Shown: positions 34,101-45,300 of the stretch, one piece after another
How the letters are laid out: each line of letters begins with the position of its first letter
Position numbering within the stretch: the first letter of the stretch is position 1
NCBI RefSeq assembly: GCF_036370855.1
Contig: NC_088106.1
Coordinates: forward strand, 29,104,001-29,168,000
DNA from: Dromaius novaehollandiae
Lineage: Eukaryota; Chordata; Aves; Casuariiformes; Dromaiidae
DNA: 64,000 nt
Reading direction: 5' to 3'
Made by a program: the position numbers and the translations under genes
The notes under the pieces: model-generated
The model's database searches: none
What the model was told of the DNA's origin: nothing
Seen by the model: only the letters and a program-made list of their open reading frames with translations

Positions 34101-37100
34101 GGAGTACTGAATGACCACCTTCTCACTGCCGCTTTTGAGCATCAAGCTCGCTCTGGTGGGAGGAAGCCGCTGGGAACAACGCTATGCTGTGGCCTAGCAG
34201 GGATGTGTGTGTCCTCCAAGTCCGCAGTAATTGCACTATGATCCAGCAGCCTGTGGAGAACCAGTCAGTCATCTGCCAGCAGCTCCTACTGCTTCTGGCT
34301 GCCAGGCTGTGTTAAAACGCCTTTCACAGATCACAGACTTCCATTCATGTCACAGCAAAGAAGTTCTTCGTGTCTCTCCTATAGCAGCGGTGCTGAGGTG
34401 GGGAGCTTGGGGTCCCTCAGTCACTCACCCCCGCCGCTTTCTGCCGTTTCCAGTGCTCTCTCACCTACTGGGCTGCGAACCAAGTCAAGGCACAGGAGGA
34501 GCATGTGGAGCCTTCCCTGCTCTCTGCTATTGCTGCACAGCCCCAGAAGGAGTTGTGTTGCCCTAACTGCAAGAGGGCACCAGGAAAAACCTGAGGTTGT
34601 ATGGGCGTTTTGCAGATCTTCCCTCTTGCGCCATACCCAACATGAAGCAGTAGGTTCAGCTGGGACTCTGCTCCATCAGCTGCGATATTGATGGCCTGCT
34701 AAGGTGCAGGGGGCCATGTCCCCAGAGGCCCCACTCAGGAAAACTCGGTCTCTCTGCAAACCAGGGCTGAGGTCCCCGAGCAGCCAGGGTGTCCAAGCAA
34801 TCGCAGCTGCTAAAAGGGGAAGGCTTGCTCTTTCCATGTGCCTTCCCTAAGTTCTTGTGAGCCTAACCAAGTCTCTAATCCACTAGACTTTTCTTTTGGG
34901 TTAGTTGGTTTGACGATGGGTCTCTGTGAGAGCTGGCACTGGGTAGGAGTAAGAGCATGTGGGAGGGGGGAAGCAGTGAGAGCTTGGGGATGGGGGCTCC
35001 CTGAATTCAGCTCAATGCACGTTTCTTTACAGCAACCAGATGACCTCATGCTTCACTGTTGCTCTTATTGTGTTTTTACATTTTCACACAGATTAACATC
35101 AATAACCAGGAGCTTTGGGAAGAAATGCTGTGTCTCAAAGGACTCATTGGTAAGGGCTGGCCAACGTATGAGATTGCTTTTGTTCAGTGTTAAGAGGACT
35201 CCAGTGCTGTCAGGAATCAGTTACTGCTGATATGGAGGTTCAGTTGGTCCTTCCATTCCCCTTGCCCTGAATGGAAATAGGAAACATCCTAACAGAGGAG
35301 AGACTAGCTGGAGGTCCCACTGTCTTCCTGACTTACTTGGGACAGTTATTACACAGTCACGGCGGTGCTGGTGGAGGGGCCTCTGGAGTCTCTAGTCCAG
35401 CCACCTGCTCAGGGCAGGACTGTCCCTGGTGAAGGGAAGAGCCCTGGCCTCAAGGATGGAGGGATGATTAGGTAGGCTTCAAGCGTTCTTCCTCTGTGCA
35501 GCAGTTTTCCCTAGAAGATCTGATATTCCCACGGTCACAGCAATATAAATATTTCTTCTAAGACTCCTCCATAACGCTGTTAATACCTTATGTGCAATGT
35601 GATTTCACCCTCTGTGATCTAGTGATCGAAACCTTGAAAGAGTATGACAGTTTCTATTTCAGCATTGAATCTGTAGCACTTTTAGGTGTTTGGCAAGAAT
35701 CATGCCTACAACAACAGACAGACTTACGGGGCAACAGCCACAGGTTGCAGCTTGAGAGGTTCAGGTTGGACATTAGGAAAATCTTCCCAGAAGGGTGGTG
35801 CAGTACTGGGTCTCCAAACCACAGGTCTCCAGAGAAAGCGATCTCAATCCTTAAAGGTTTTGGGGATCCTTTTTATTGTGCTAGCGGCCTTTTGCAGTCC
35901 CCTTCCAAATGATTACGTTGCAAAGTGGAAAAGTGCACAAACCAGCCTATTGGTATATAACGTGTAAACTGATCAGTTTTAACCTTGTTCTTACTCATCT
36001 TCCTGTTTGCAGTTGTTGATGCATTTCAAGCCTGGTGTGGTCCATGCAAAACAGTAGTGGATCTTTTCCGAAAAATAAGGAATGAAGTTGGCAGTGACTT
36101 CCTGCATTTTGCAGTGGTAAGATGAAATGTGGCACTGCTTCAAATATCCAGTCCCCTGAAATTAGCAGGTAACTGAAGGCTGAAGTCATTTATGTTTACG
36201 ATATTGAGCCAAAATGGTAACAAACCAGGACTTCTAGCTTGTGGCTCATAGCTTCAGACAGTTAGTTACTGGGGTGAGAGAAAGCTGATATCAGTGAGAA
36301 TTTTCAGTCTTGTATTGCTCTGCACTTCTTGGTTTCCTTCTCCAAACAGGAGAAGGTTTGAAGACAACCGATCATTGTTCTTCATCTATTTCCTATTTTA
36401 CCACATTCCAGGTCTTGCTCTAACCCTGCCACAAACTGGCTCTTGTTCTTTGGCAAGCTCACAGGTTTGTTGGCAGATGTGTGTTTAAGGATGCAATAAA
36501 CTTTTCAAGGTATTCGTTTCTGCAGCATGCAACAAACTACCTAAGCCATTTGCGCTGGACAGGACCAGTAGCATACACGTTCGTCTCGCGTACAGAGAAA
36601 GGCTGAAGGAGATGGGTTTGTTTGGCCGGGGAAGAGAAGACTAAGGGGCAGATCTAATTGCTGTCTTCAACGGTCCAATGGGGGTTATAGACAAGACAGA
36701 GCCAGGCTCTTCTCAGTAGCACACAGCAGAAGAACAACAGACAGCAGGCACAAGTTGCGGCAAGGAAAATTTCAGGTAGATATAATGGAAAAAGTGTTCA
36801 CCAAGAGAGTGATCAAAACCAGGAAGAGGTTCCCAGAGACGCTGTGGAATAGTGATTCTTGGAGATATTCAACACTCAGCTGTACACAGCCTTGAGCAAC
36901 CTCCTGTAGCAGGTTAGCCCTGCTTGGGCAGGGGCTTGGACTAGAGCCCCTCAGAGGTCCCTTCCTACTTCAGTCGTGCTGTGATTCTGTGTTAAAGGCC
37001 TTAGCAAGCTGAATGCCAGCTCTCAAGGGGCAATTGCTAAGTAAGCTGTGGGCAGTGAGGTTTCTAGTGGAGGCCTGTCAGAAAAGGTATCAGTCTTTGA

Positions 37101-39527
37101 AAATGGGGTCTGGTTAATGAGCAGTGACACTGGATCTGTGCTCTACCAGACCATCTAGTAGAAGGGATGTGAGCTGGTTACCCAGTCAGTCTGCAAATCA
37201 GCAAAATTAAGTAACAGTGAATTTGGGCTACTATAAGCCTCCGTGTGCTACCTGGTATCTTACGCTGTTTTGTGTATAGCATGCCCTGCGTGTTGCCAGA
37301 TGCTAGTTCTGTCTCGGTGACTCTGAGGAGGAGGGAAGACTCCCGTGCTACACCTGCCTTTTGTCTTTGAGGTCATCTGTCACCCCAGGAGGGAGCTGTA
37401 GTCGAAGCTGGGTGACTTGGGCCTGTCACTGTCCGTGTCTTGGACACATGAGAACAACAGGCTTTCCTGGCCTCCTGCTTAGGCAGTAGCAGTAGCATCA
37501 GTTGCAGCAGTGTGGCACTCTCCTGGTTGCGACTGGAAATGTGGCTGCTAAAGCTACCCAGGCCATAACAGAAAGCTTGCAGGGCAGCAGGACATCTGCT
37601 CAACCCCACCGTGGCTGCAGCATCTCCTGGCTGACTGGCCTGGCTCACAGTCCTTCTGGCAGGGCAGAGGCTTGCAAGGGTGGATGCAAACTGGGGGCAA
37701 AACTGTCATCAGGGGCTGGTGGTGGCTGTCCTGAGGCCACCACAGTACTTTTACTATCCAAGCACAGGAGTGCCAGCAACACGCTGAGACAACTCTGTCT
37801 ATCCGCAACCCTCCTTCAGCCATCAAAGTGTTTCAGAACAATTTAAATCAGGCATTTGGGGGGTTGGCTGCACGGGTGCAAGACACCATTTTGCAGTGAC
37901 ACTGCTCAACCCTGGCTGGTTAAGGGGGAAGAATACAGGCTATGTATACATCTATATACACAGGTTTCTCAGCAGCGCAAGTCAAACCAAATGTTGTTCC
38001 TCCAGGATGGAGGTCTGAGCCAGGCCAGAGCTCTGCAGCTCTTCCTGCAGCAGATCTGCTGCCCACAGCAGCTACCTACATCTAGGGCCAAGCTTATGCA
38101 TGTTATGATCTTAACACTTTGATGTTACTAATGGTGACGTATAATTAAAAAGCAGTTAGAAACCCTTTCCAAACTTTCAGATGAACGAAGCCACCCACAT
38201 CTGATATTTCTTCATGCCATTTCACGTGTATGTGTATTCCTCTGAAGCAGAAGTGTTTTTCTAGAAACACTTTTTTTATTATTATTATTTTTTTTAAATC
38301 TTACATTCCTTTTAGGCTGAAGTTGATTCCATTGATGCTCTGGAAGAATACAGAGGAAAATGCGAGCCTGTCTTTCTGTTTTACACAGTGAGTGGAAATA
38401 CTTTTACAATAGTTGCACAGCAATAAGCTTGACCTGCCTTTGGGAACAATTTAGATGCTCTTTTCATGTTTTCACCAATTTTGCTTGCTCTGTATTTGTG
38501 TCTGCCACTATCTGCTGTTATCTACTGGTGGTCAAGTGCTGCATGCGTAAGAATGTACAACCAGGCTTTACCTTTAAATACCTTCTGCTTTGCCCCCAAG
38601 CAACAATAATTTTGCTTTATTATATGACTTATTAATAAAGCAGTAATAATAATAAACTGAACAAGAGAGAGTGAAGATACACCATATGGATGAAGTAAAA
38701 CAATTTAAGGTAACTGCACAGGAGGATGAAAAGCAGGCAGAAGGCACAAAATTACAGGAAGACTTTCTCTAGCTAGAGGTTGTCAAATTGGTTTGGTGGT
38801 TTTTTGTTTGCTTGGTTGGTTGGGTTATTTTGTCTGTGTGGAGGTTGGTGTAGCCTGTGATGGATGGCTGTATTTCCTGGGCCTTTTCCCCTCCCTGAGA
38901 CGGTGTCCTAGTCGTGAAAATCCATGACTTGCACGCAGGGATCCCTGTGACATACTGGAAGATGCAGGTGTCCACAGGGTCTTGTGACTGGTGAGTCCAC
39001 ATGAGTAGTGTTCACACCATGTGGGCAAACGCGTTGTCCTGCAGAGTCTTCAGGTTCAGCCTCCTGCCACTGCTCAGTCCCGTCACAAGCTGATTTTGCT
39101 TCCTCCGCAGACTAATCAGGAACAACAAAGAAGGTTGCTCCAAAGCTCCCCTTTTCTTCTGGAGAAGAGGAGCCCTGTCTGGGGAGGGGGCCTGACACCC
39201 AAGGCCCTGGCCAGGCAGACAGGACTGCCGTGCCCTCAGCCTACTGCTGGGAGAGCTTCCCACAGGGAACTCAAGGCAGACACTGGGTCTTTTGCTCTTT
39301 ACACAGTAGACATAATGCCGTATGCAGTGTGCTGCTCTGGTGATTTTGAGAGTCCCACCTGAGAGCTTAGCTGACTTGCGTTTCATAACTTTCAGGGAGG
39401 AGAATTAGTCACAGTTGTAAGAGGAGCAAATGCACCGTTGCTGCAGAAAACCATCCTGGAACGGCTGGCAGCGGAAAAGAAGCTTTTGGAACGTGGAGGA
39501 GAGCAGGCGGCGGCGGTCAGGCACTGA
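31124..39527 (+). CDS. NME9: NME9/TXNDC6-like thioredoxin-domain protein, 132 residues
   Basis: Five exons (31124-31156, 35092-35149, 36013-36116, 38316-38387, 39396-39527) join into 399 bp with consistent phases and GT-AG introns. The product has one thioredoxin fold: the active site WCGPCK with Cys39 and Cys42, and the probable cis-proline Pro83 in KCEPVFLFY. The stretch GGELVTVVRGANAPLLQKTI follows and a charged helix ends in AAAVRH. The vertebrate NME9 (Txl-2) protein is known from ciliated epithelium and sperm and carries an NDP-kinase domain after the thioredoxin part. No kinase exon was recognised before VPS8, so the protein appears shortened to a single domain. Exon 5 has an internal GTCAGG that could act as a donor to exons I missed. 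Gene identity is solid; completeness is less so. Confidence 0.88.
31157..35091 (+). other. NME9 intron 1, 3.9 kb
   Basis: No exon recognised. The motif CAGTTGAACTCA (with a near copy) recurs around 32305-32370. The stretch 33130-33750 might be a decayed transposable element, but I could not assign a family. 34220-35040 is GC-richer with uninformative frames. Confidence 0.75.
35092..35149 (+). CDS. NME9: NME9 coding exon 2
   Basis: Acceptor TTCACACAG, donor ATTG|GTAAGG. It encodes ININ then NQELWEEMLCLKGLI plus one base, the first helix and the start of the core strand of the thioredoxin fold. Confidence 0.92.
35365..35450 (-). mobile_element. CR1 LINE 3' fragment, antisense
   Basis: The + strand reads CCTCTGGAGTCTCTAGTCCA then CACCTGCTCAGGGCAGGACT, the reversed 3' end of avian CR1. 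Confidence 0.7.
35720..35880 (+). mobile_element. CR1 LINE 3' fragment, sense
   Basis: It contains the CR1 signature GAGGTTCAGGTTGGACATTA followed by GGAAAATCTTCCCAGAAGGG and a degenerate 3' region. It is truncated at both ends. Confidence 0.85.
36013..36116 (+). CDS. NME9: NME9 coding exon 3 (active site)
   Basis: Acceptor TGTTTGCAG, donor GTG|GTAAGA. It encodes VVDAFQAWCGPCKTVVDLF to FLHFAV, with the redox CGPC motif intact. Confidence 0.95.
36117..38315 (+). other. NME9 intron 3, 2.2 kb
   Basis: Holds a CR1 copy at about 36575-36990 and an ATT-rich tract at about 38276-38296 just before exon 4. The GC-richer part 37370-37850 shows no recognisable gene. Confidence 0.8.
36575..36990 (+). 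mobile_element. CR1 LINE 3' fragment, sense
   Basis: It begins in the C-terminal reverse-transcriptase region (AGAGAAAGGCTGAAGGAGAT), continues through the usual GGGGCAGATCTAATTGCTGT block and ends near a GATTCTGTG terminal unit typical of CR1. The reading frame is broken. Confidence 0.9.
38316..38387 (+). CDS. NME9: NME9 coding exon 4
   Basis: Acceptor CTTTTAG, donor ACA|GTGAGT, 24 codons: AEVDSIDALEEYRGK then CEPVFLFYT, carrying the cis-proline strand. Confidence 0.94.
38388..39395 (+). other. NME9 intron 4, 1.0 kb
   Basis: Mixed composition, GC-richer in its second half. Frames on both strands at 39012-39386 have no homology. No repeat family was recognised. Confidence 0.75.
39396..39527 (+). 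CDS. NME9: NME9 coding exon 5 (terminal in this model)
   Basis: Acceptor CTTTCAG. It encodes GGELVTVVRGANAPLLQKTI, then LERLAAEKKLLERGGEQ, AAAVRH and TGA at 39525-39527. The family likeness fades after the EKKLLERG helix. A GTCAGG at 39516 inside the exon could be a donor. Confidence 0.88.
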   Translation, partial: GGELVTVVRGANAPLLQKTILERLAAEKKLLERGGEQAAAVRH

Positions 39528-41830
39528 ATCCCTAATTACCGTAGGGGCGCGTGCCAGAGGAAAGGTTCAGCTCCCAGTGCCAGCACTTCTCTACAGCGGG
39601 TTAATTCCTTGCAAGAGTTCTGTCCTTCCTCCTGAGCGACTCTCAAGTCTGGTTAATGCGTTAATGCGCCACGTAAGCGTCCGCAGGGCCACAGAGCCTA
39701 CCTAGAAAGGAGAGGGTGATTGTGTTCCTCAAAACCTCTGTCCTCTTGGAGAGAGGAAGAGTAGCACATCCTATCCTGCTCTGCTGGATGAAAGATAAAC
39801 TACTGTGCTTTCTCTTGACCTGTTTGCCCACATTTATTTATTTATTTTAAACCTGCCTTCCTGCTTAACTTCCAGCTGCAGGATCTCTAGCAGGGCCCTG
39901 TTCGTGATGGCCTCTCTGAGGCCGGGGTGCTGGACCGTCCGCTGTGATCTTGGTCACTGCTGTCCCTCGCTGCGATTGGTTCAGTGGCGGGACTCTCCGC
40001 CGAGAGCCCCTTTGGGAGCCGTGCGCACCTTTCTCATCGTCTGCAGCTCCAGGGACCTGCTGCCAGAGTGCTTCCGAAAAAGTGCTTCCTGGTGAACTTA
40101 TTATGTGATAGCATCAATGAATACCCCTTAGTTCTCATACACCAAAGTGTCCTCATTCCCTAGTCACCTTCTCCATGATGCTGATGATTTCTTTAGGCTG
40201 GTATTAACTCCTTCCTCAGCCTCCTGAGCCCTATTGTCCAAGTGGCACGACCCAGTTTTGGTTCCAGATTCCTAGTTGGGTGCTGCGGGTACGACGTATC
40301 CTTAGGGTTGTCCTCGGAGCAGAAACCAGAGCGAGCCCCGGTGGAGACCCCTTGCACACCCTAGGCCACCCTCTCCCCAGCCCAGCTGGTCTGCTGGGCC
40401 CCCAGGACAGACATTTTGTGTGCCCTGTCCCCTGAGTGGGACTCTGGAACTGAGGGAATTTCTAAGGAACAAAAATGACTTTCCTACCTGTAACCTGACG
40501 GCACCTTCCCGGCACAGACGGTGTGCTGGTAACTGCCAGCTCCCTCCGCTCAGCAGCTCTCTGGTGATGTTGGCTCATGCCTTTCTGTGAATGTTATTTC
40601 TTTTTCCTTAGCTTTTGTGAGGAAATCTGAATCGGTGCTCACAAGTTGAGCCGGGACAGTCGCTGTGGAACCCAGTTTGGCCCTGAGGACAGCGGGAAGA
40701 ACCATGGTTGCTGTTCAGATGGGGGGTGCAAAGCGGGGACCCACCTGGCAGATGCTCACTGGGAGGTAACAGGACCCTCACGGCCGCGTGGTCCCAGCTC
40801 ATCCTTGTGTTTTTGGTGCTAGGTGCAGGGTGTAGCCTGCTCCAGAGAGGGGGGGAAATGCAGCTGCTGGTCCCGCAGCAGAGCAGAAAGGCCAAAGAGG
40901 TAAGGCAGGCAGAGGTGCGGGACGCGCTTTGTGCCCTTAGGGCACGTCTGTGTCAAAACTGGGCCCTCGCGCTGCTTCTGCTCAGGCACCAGCAAGCCCC
41001 CTCCAAAGGGGTCACGGCACGGGCTTTCCCCCCAGTCTCCGCCAAATCTGCAAACAGGCTAGCATCAACCCACGTGCACAAACAGGAGGCAGGAGACCAG
41101 GCTGGGTGTCTGACACCCTCAAGCTGAAATACGTAAGTATTTGTTGCCGTCCACTGTGTGTTATTTTACGTTTCTCCGTATTGTCCCCTTGCCTCCTGGC
41201 TTGGTGTGGGCTCTTGGAAATCCCCCGTGCCTGACTTCTGTCTTGAATAACTGTGCAATACGGCATTAGCTGCGCATGCTGCTCAGCTTTCCCAGGTTGC
41301 CTAAAAATTTATATATACATCCAGCCAGGCTTCCCAGCGCTTGCTTTGTTTCAAATTAGCCCCATATTCCTACTGGCTCTCGTCTCACCCAACTTCTGAC
41401 CCCCAGTACAACTTTTTCTTGGCTTTACCCGTGCAGAGCTGCGAGCTGGCTCTGAGTACACCAAAGCCAGGAATTGTAGCAAAGGGGGAATAGCAGGAAA
41501 TTGTAGGAATAGTAGCAAAGCCAGGTTTGCTTTGGCTGAGCCAGCTTGGGTCTGGAAGGGATGTTGCCTCCTTGCATGGCCTTTTCTGCTGGGAGGAGAG
41601 GCTTCTCCAAACAACAGGTAAAGCCTAGGAGCACAGAAGCAAAGCCGGAGAGAAATTTATGCAGCTGTATTTATTTCATTAAAAAAAAAAAAAGCCTGAC
41701 TTCCCCCCTTGCTTACTCCTGCAAGGCTGCTCTCACGGCTAAACAGGGGTGCAAGGCCGGCTTTGCTCCCTGCTGCAAGCTTGGAGAAAACATCCGCCCC
41801 GCCGGCCTGTGCTGACGCTTTGGAAGGGGG
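39528..41830. other. NME9-VPS8 intergenic region
   Basis: No gene recognised on either strand. I specifically looked for NDP-kinase motifs (an IKPDA-type start and an NxxHGSD-type active site) that could complete NME9 and saw none. It may hold the NME9 3' UTR, but no AATAAA follows exon 5 closely. An A-run lies at about 41681-41693. Confidence 0.7.
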
Positions 41831-41930
41831 TGTGTGTCTGTGTGTGTCTGTGTGTGTCTGTGTGTGTCTGTGTGTGTCTGTGTGTGTCTGTGTGTGTCTG
41901 TGTGTGTCTGTGTGTGTCTGTGTGTGTCTT
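41831..41930. repeat. 10-bp tandem repeat, ten units
   Basis: Unit TGTGTGTCTG repeated ten times without interruption except the last base. It lies 270 bp upstream of the VPS8 start codon, at the left edge of the CpG island. It yields the spurious THTDTHRHTQ-type frame on the minus strand. Confidence 0.97.
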
Positions 41931-42114
41931 ATTTGCCTGTTAAGGCCCCCCCCGCCGCTCCGGGGCCCGGTTCCCGGGCGGGGCCCGCAGTCACCCCGCC
42001 GCACCGCGCTCTCTGCCGCCCTCAGCCCCGCGCCGCGGCAGCAGGAAGCGCCGCAGGAGCGGAGGCGCCGCGGCCCCTTTAAGGCGGCCCCGGGCGCGGG
42101 CGGCCCCGCCGGGC

Positions 42115-42134
42115 TGCGCCTGCGCAAGGGGCGG
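42115..42134. promoter_or_regulatory. VPS8: NRF-1-like site next to GC box
   Basis: TGCGCCTGCGCA at 42115-42126 fits the NRF-1 palindrome with one common variant base. GGGGCGG follows at 42128-42134, an Sp1-type box. Both lie 70 to 90 bp upstream of the VPS8 ATG, a position usual for housekeeping CpG promoters. Motif match only. Confidence 0.5.
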
Positions 42135-42201
42135 TGCCGGACGCCGGTTCGAGTCCCGGCGGTGCCGGCCTGGTGTGGCCGCCGCGCTCCGCAGCCCGGC
42201 G

Positions 42202-42336
42202 ATGGAGGCGGCGGAGCAGGCCGCCTGCCCCGCGGGGGCGGAGGCCGACCCGGGTAGGCCGCTGTGCCCGGAGCCGCCCGCGCCCAGGCTGAGCGTGGCG
42301 GAGCTCGACCGCGAGCTGGACTCCCGCAGCGAGCTG
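42202..42336 (+). CDS. VPS8: VPS8 exon 1 (start)
   Basis: Encodes 45 residues, [12 protein letters not shown] to [16 protein letters not shown], donor CTG|GTGCGT. The last part, with its alternating acidic and hydrophobic residues, matches the recognised N-terminal segment before IDDKEF. The first 30 residues are not conserved, reflecting the GC-rich island. Confidence 0.85.
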
Positions 42337-45300
42337 GTGCGTCGCGAGCCCCGGCGCCGCCCCCCCCCCCCCCCCGCCGGCTGCGCGAGCGGCTCCCCTC
42401 AGCGCCGCGGGGGGTCGGGCGCGCGCGGCGGCCCTTGGCGACCGTTGGCGACCGTTGGTCCCCGGCGCGGCCGTTGGTCCTCGCGGCCCCCTGCGGCTCC
42501 GGCGCCGCTGCCGGGGGCGGCGGGGTACCCGCGGGGGCTGCTGCTGGGTGACCGTGCGGGAGACCCTCTGCTCGGCCGCTTTGGTAGTTAGGAGGGGGTA
42601 GGTGCGCGCTCGGGGCTGTCACTCAGTAAGTAACGCGGTTGAGCGAGCAGGCTCGGGCGACGTCTGCTCGCGGTTTGGCAGTTTCATTAAATCCCGTTTG
42701 TCCCGTCCAGTAGTGACGCTGGGTGGAAGCAGCGCTTATCGCTGAGAACTAATTTCGGAGGGAGCTTTCCTTATATTTCATTCGTAGTTAAGAAATCACA
42801 TATGTGTAATTCTTGATGTCAGGCAAAGAGCAAGTAACAGTGAAACTCATACTGTAAATTGCTGTAGCAGCAGGTAAGTCAAGAATTTAAAATCTCATTT
42901 TTTGGAAGATACCATATCAGACGGATAGTCACGTGCTCAGCCAGCTTCTAAATCAGTTGGGATACCTGAGGCGTGTAGGGACAGAATAAGCACTAGTTAC
43001 TTATGCAAGTAAGACAAAAGTGCTTAGATGGTTGTTCCTGCTATAATAAAATCTGAGTTTAGGTACTCCACGTCTCAGATAAAATTACCTTGGCATTTAA
43101 GGTATTTTGGCATTGGCATTTTTCTTCACCTGTAACTAATCATTCAAAGAGAAGATCCAGTGTGTCAGTGCTCGTCTGTATTAGAAAGGCAATGTAACAG
43201 TAGTGGGGCTCTTTGCTGGAAATGGAAAAAGGCATTTGAAATCTCAGGTCTGGGTGCAGGTCAGAGAACTATTTTACATTTTTGAAACTTATACTTTTGC
43301 TCTATCTTGTAATGTCAAATTTCAGAGAAGACATTTTGAATAAGAATCTTTAGTATGTGGTGGTGACTTTTTGGTAAGAGAGTAGATTGGAAGGAGTATG
43401 CACGTAGTTGCTTTTTTCTTTTAGTCGGAAAGAAGTTTGGAAGGCAGAGTGGGCAACCTAAGCTCAGTCTATGGTTTCTGTTGTCCAGATTGATGACAAA
43501 GAGTTTGACATTCCTCAAGTTGATACCCCGCCAACGCTGGAAAGCATCTTAAATGAGGTGAGTGGCCTATCAGAGTTGCAGCCAGCTCCATTGCAGGGAT
43601 GTGCTAAGATGAGGCAGCAAGTGCTCTATTGGCTGTTGTTGGTTTTTTTCTGAGAAGTGAAGTTGCATAACTTCATGATTTCCTGAAGCTAATGGCTGGC
43701 AAAGTGTGTGTTCAGTAGAATAATTGCTGTACAGTGTGTAATACTGAATTTTGTTTTCCAATCAAAATATCTTTGGCTGAAACATAAAGGGTTTCCATCA
43801 AATTTAAGCAAGTTCAGCTTTGGGTTTGGGTAGTCACCTGAAGACTCTGCTTTGTATTAAAGGTCAGCATTGTCAAACAATGTTGTTCTTTTTAGCTAGC
43901 AATAAATACAAAGAACACTGGGCAATTTCTAAGGTGCAGGAAGAGGTGAGAGCTAGACAGTTCATAGCTCTGTTCATATTTTCTGTTTCACATATGTGGC
44001 AAAAGTAACTTCCTGTCCCAACTTTTGATGTTACCAGTACTATGTTGTAGGGGAGAACTGAATTTCAGTCTCACTTGTACCCAGTATGGTGCCTGCTTTA
44101 TGAGAGCTAGGTGAGTTCATGATCTGAGGAAGGAAAAGAGGGAGGACAGCAAAGTGGAGACAAACTCCAAAAAAACAGACTTTAGCAAGCTGAGGGAATT
44201 GGTGGTTGGACTTATTGGGAAGCCAGTATAAAGAGGAAAGGAGTTTGGGAGAGGTGGCAGTTCCTTAAAAAAGCTGTATTAAAGATACAGGTGTAAAGTG
44301 TCCCAAACAGATATAGTCTAGAAACTAGTGGAATAGCCATTAGTGGTTTTCTGCCTAAGTAAAAGAGGATGTGGAATGCTAATGTATCTGTATATGTCCT
44401 CCTTCTGGTGCCTTGCGTGAAGGTAGAGTGAACTTACTAAATTTGGGTAATACCAAACTGGGGGGAGATGCAACCACATCCACATTAGAGGACAGGTTTA
44501 GAATCCTGGAATTCTTGAACTGGAGAGGTAATCTGAAGAAAATGCAGTTCAGTGCAGACAAATACTTACTCTAGTCTTACCCCAGTGCTATTCATCTTGG
44601 TGAGTACAGGATGGGAATGACTGACTAAACATCTTCTGAAAAGGTGTGACAATATTAGATCATGTCTGGTGAAGGAAGATTGAATAACTTTCCTTTCAGT
44701 GCACTTCTGTGATCATTATGAGTTCTAGATTTTCTGTAGTAGCAGTTCAGTAAAATAATAAATAGTTCTGTTCTGGTATTTGAGAATATCTCATTGTCCT
44801 CCGCTTCTTGATTTTTCTGTTTTATTGATAGACTTTTGCTAATGTTCCAGTTAGGGTGTTGTATAATGTGAATGCTTAGCAAGCTGTGGTGATTCTCTTC
44901 CTTCAGACTGATGATGAAGAGGAGTCTTTCATTTTGGAGGATCCCTTTCTCTTGAACATCGATAACACAGATACGCACTCCTATGACACATCTTCTGTAG
45001 CAAGCTCTGACAGTGGGGACCGGACTCACCTGAAAAGGTACTACTGGACTGATACCCTGGGAGGCTGGTTGATTTCTGAGGGAACATTCTTTATATAGGT
45101 TAAAAAGGAATTCTCCTATTTTGAGTGGGTAGAAGGGCCATCCTAAAAGCTAAGAACAGTTGAAACTCCTGTTAAGGCCACATTCTACTCCCTTCTCCCC
45201 GAGCTTTCCTCTGAGCATGCAGTCTGTCTGTCGCCTGGGCAGGAATGCTCTCATTGTGCACGTGGATTTTGTTTCCTGCTGTTATATCACAGTGCTGGAG

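Larger units (their letters stand above)
35150..36012 (+). other. NME9 intron 2 with two CR1 fragments
   Basis: The 863-bp intron between exons 2 and 3. It carries an antisense CR1 piece at about 35365-35450 and a sense piece at about 35720-35880. Nothing else seen. Confidence 0.8.
41940..42640 (+). promoter_or_regulatory. VPS8: VPS8 CpG-island promoter
   Basis: About 700 bp of very GC- and CpG-rich sequence covering the probable transcription start, exon 1 and the start of intron 1. No TATA box is evident. An NRF-1-like site and a GC box are adjacent at 42115-42134. Confidence 0.8.

Noticed and set aside
42145-42155. GGTTCGAGTCC, a perfect tRNA-like B box upstream of VPS8
   Set aside because: No A box at the right distance, and the flanking bases do not form a 5-bp T stem with a 7-base loop or an acceptor stem. 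Chance match in GC-rich sequence.
41657-42622. 321-codon minus-strand frame over the VPS8 promoter
   Set aside because: It is built from the 10-bp tandem repeat and the CpG island, and overlaps VPS8 exon 1 antisense. No family likeness.
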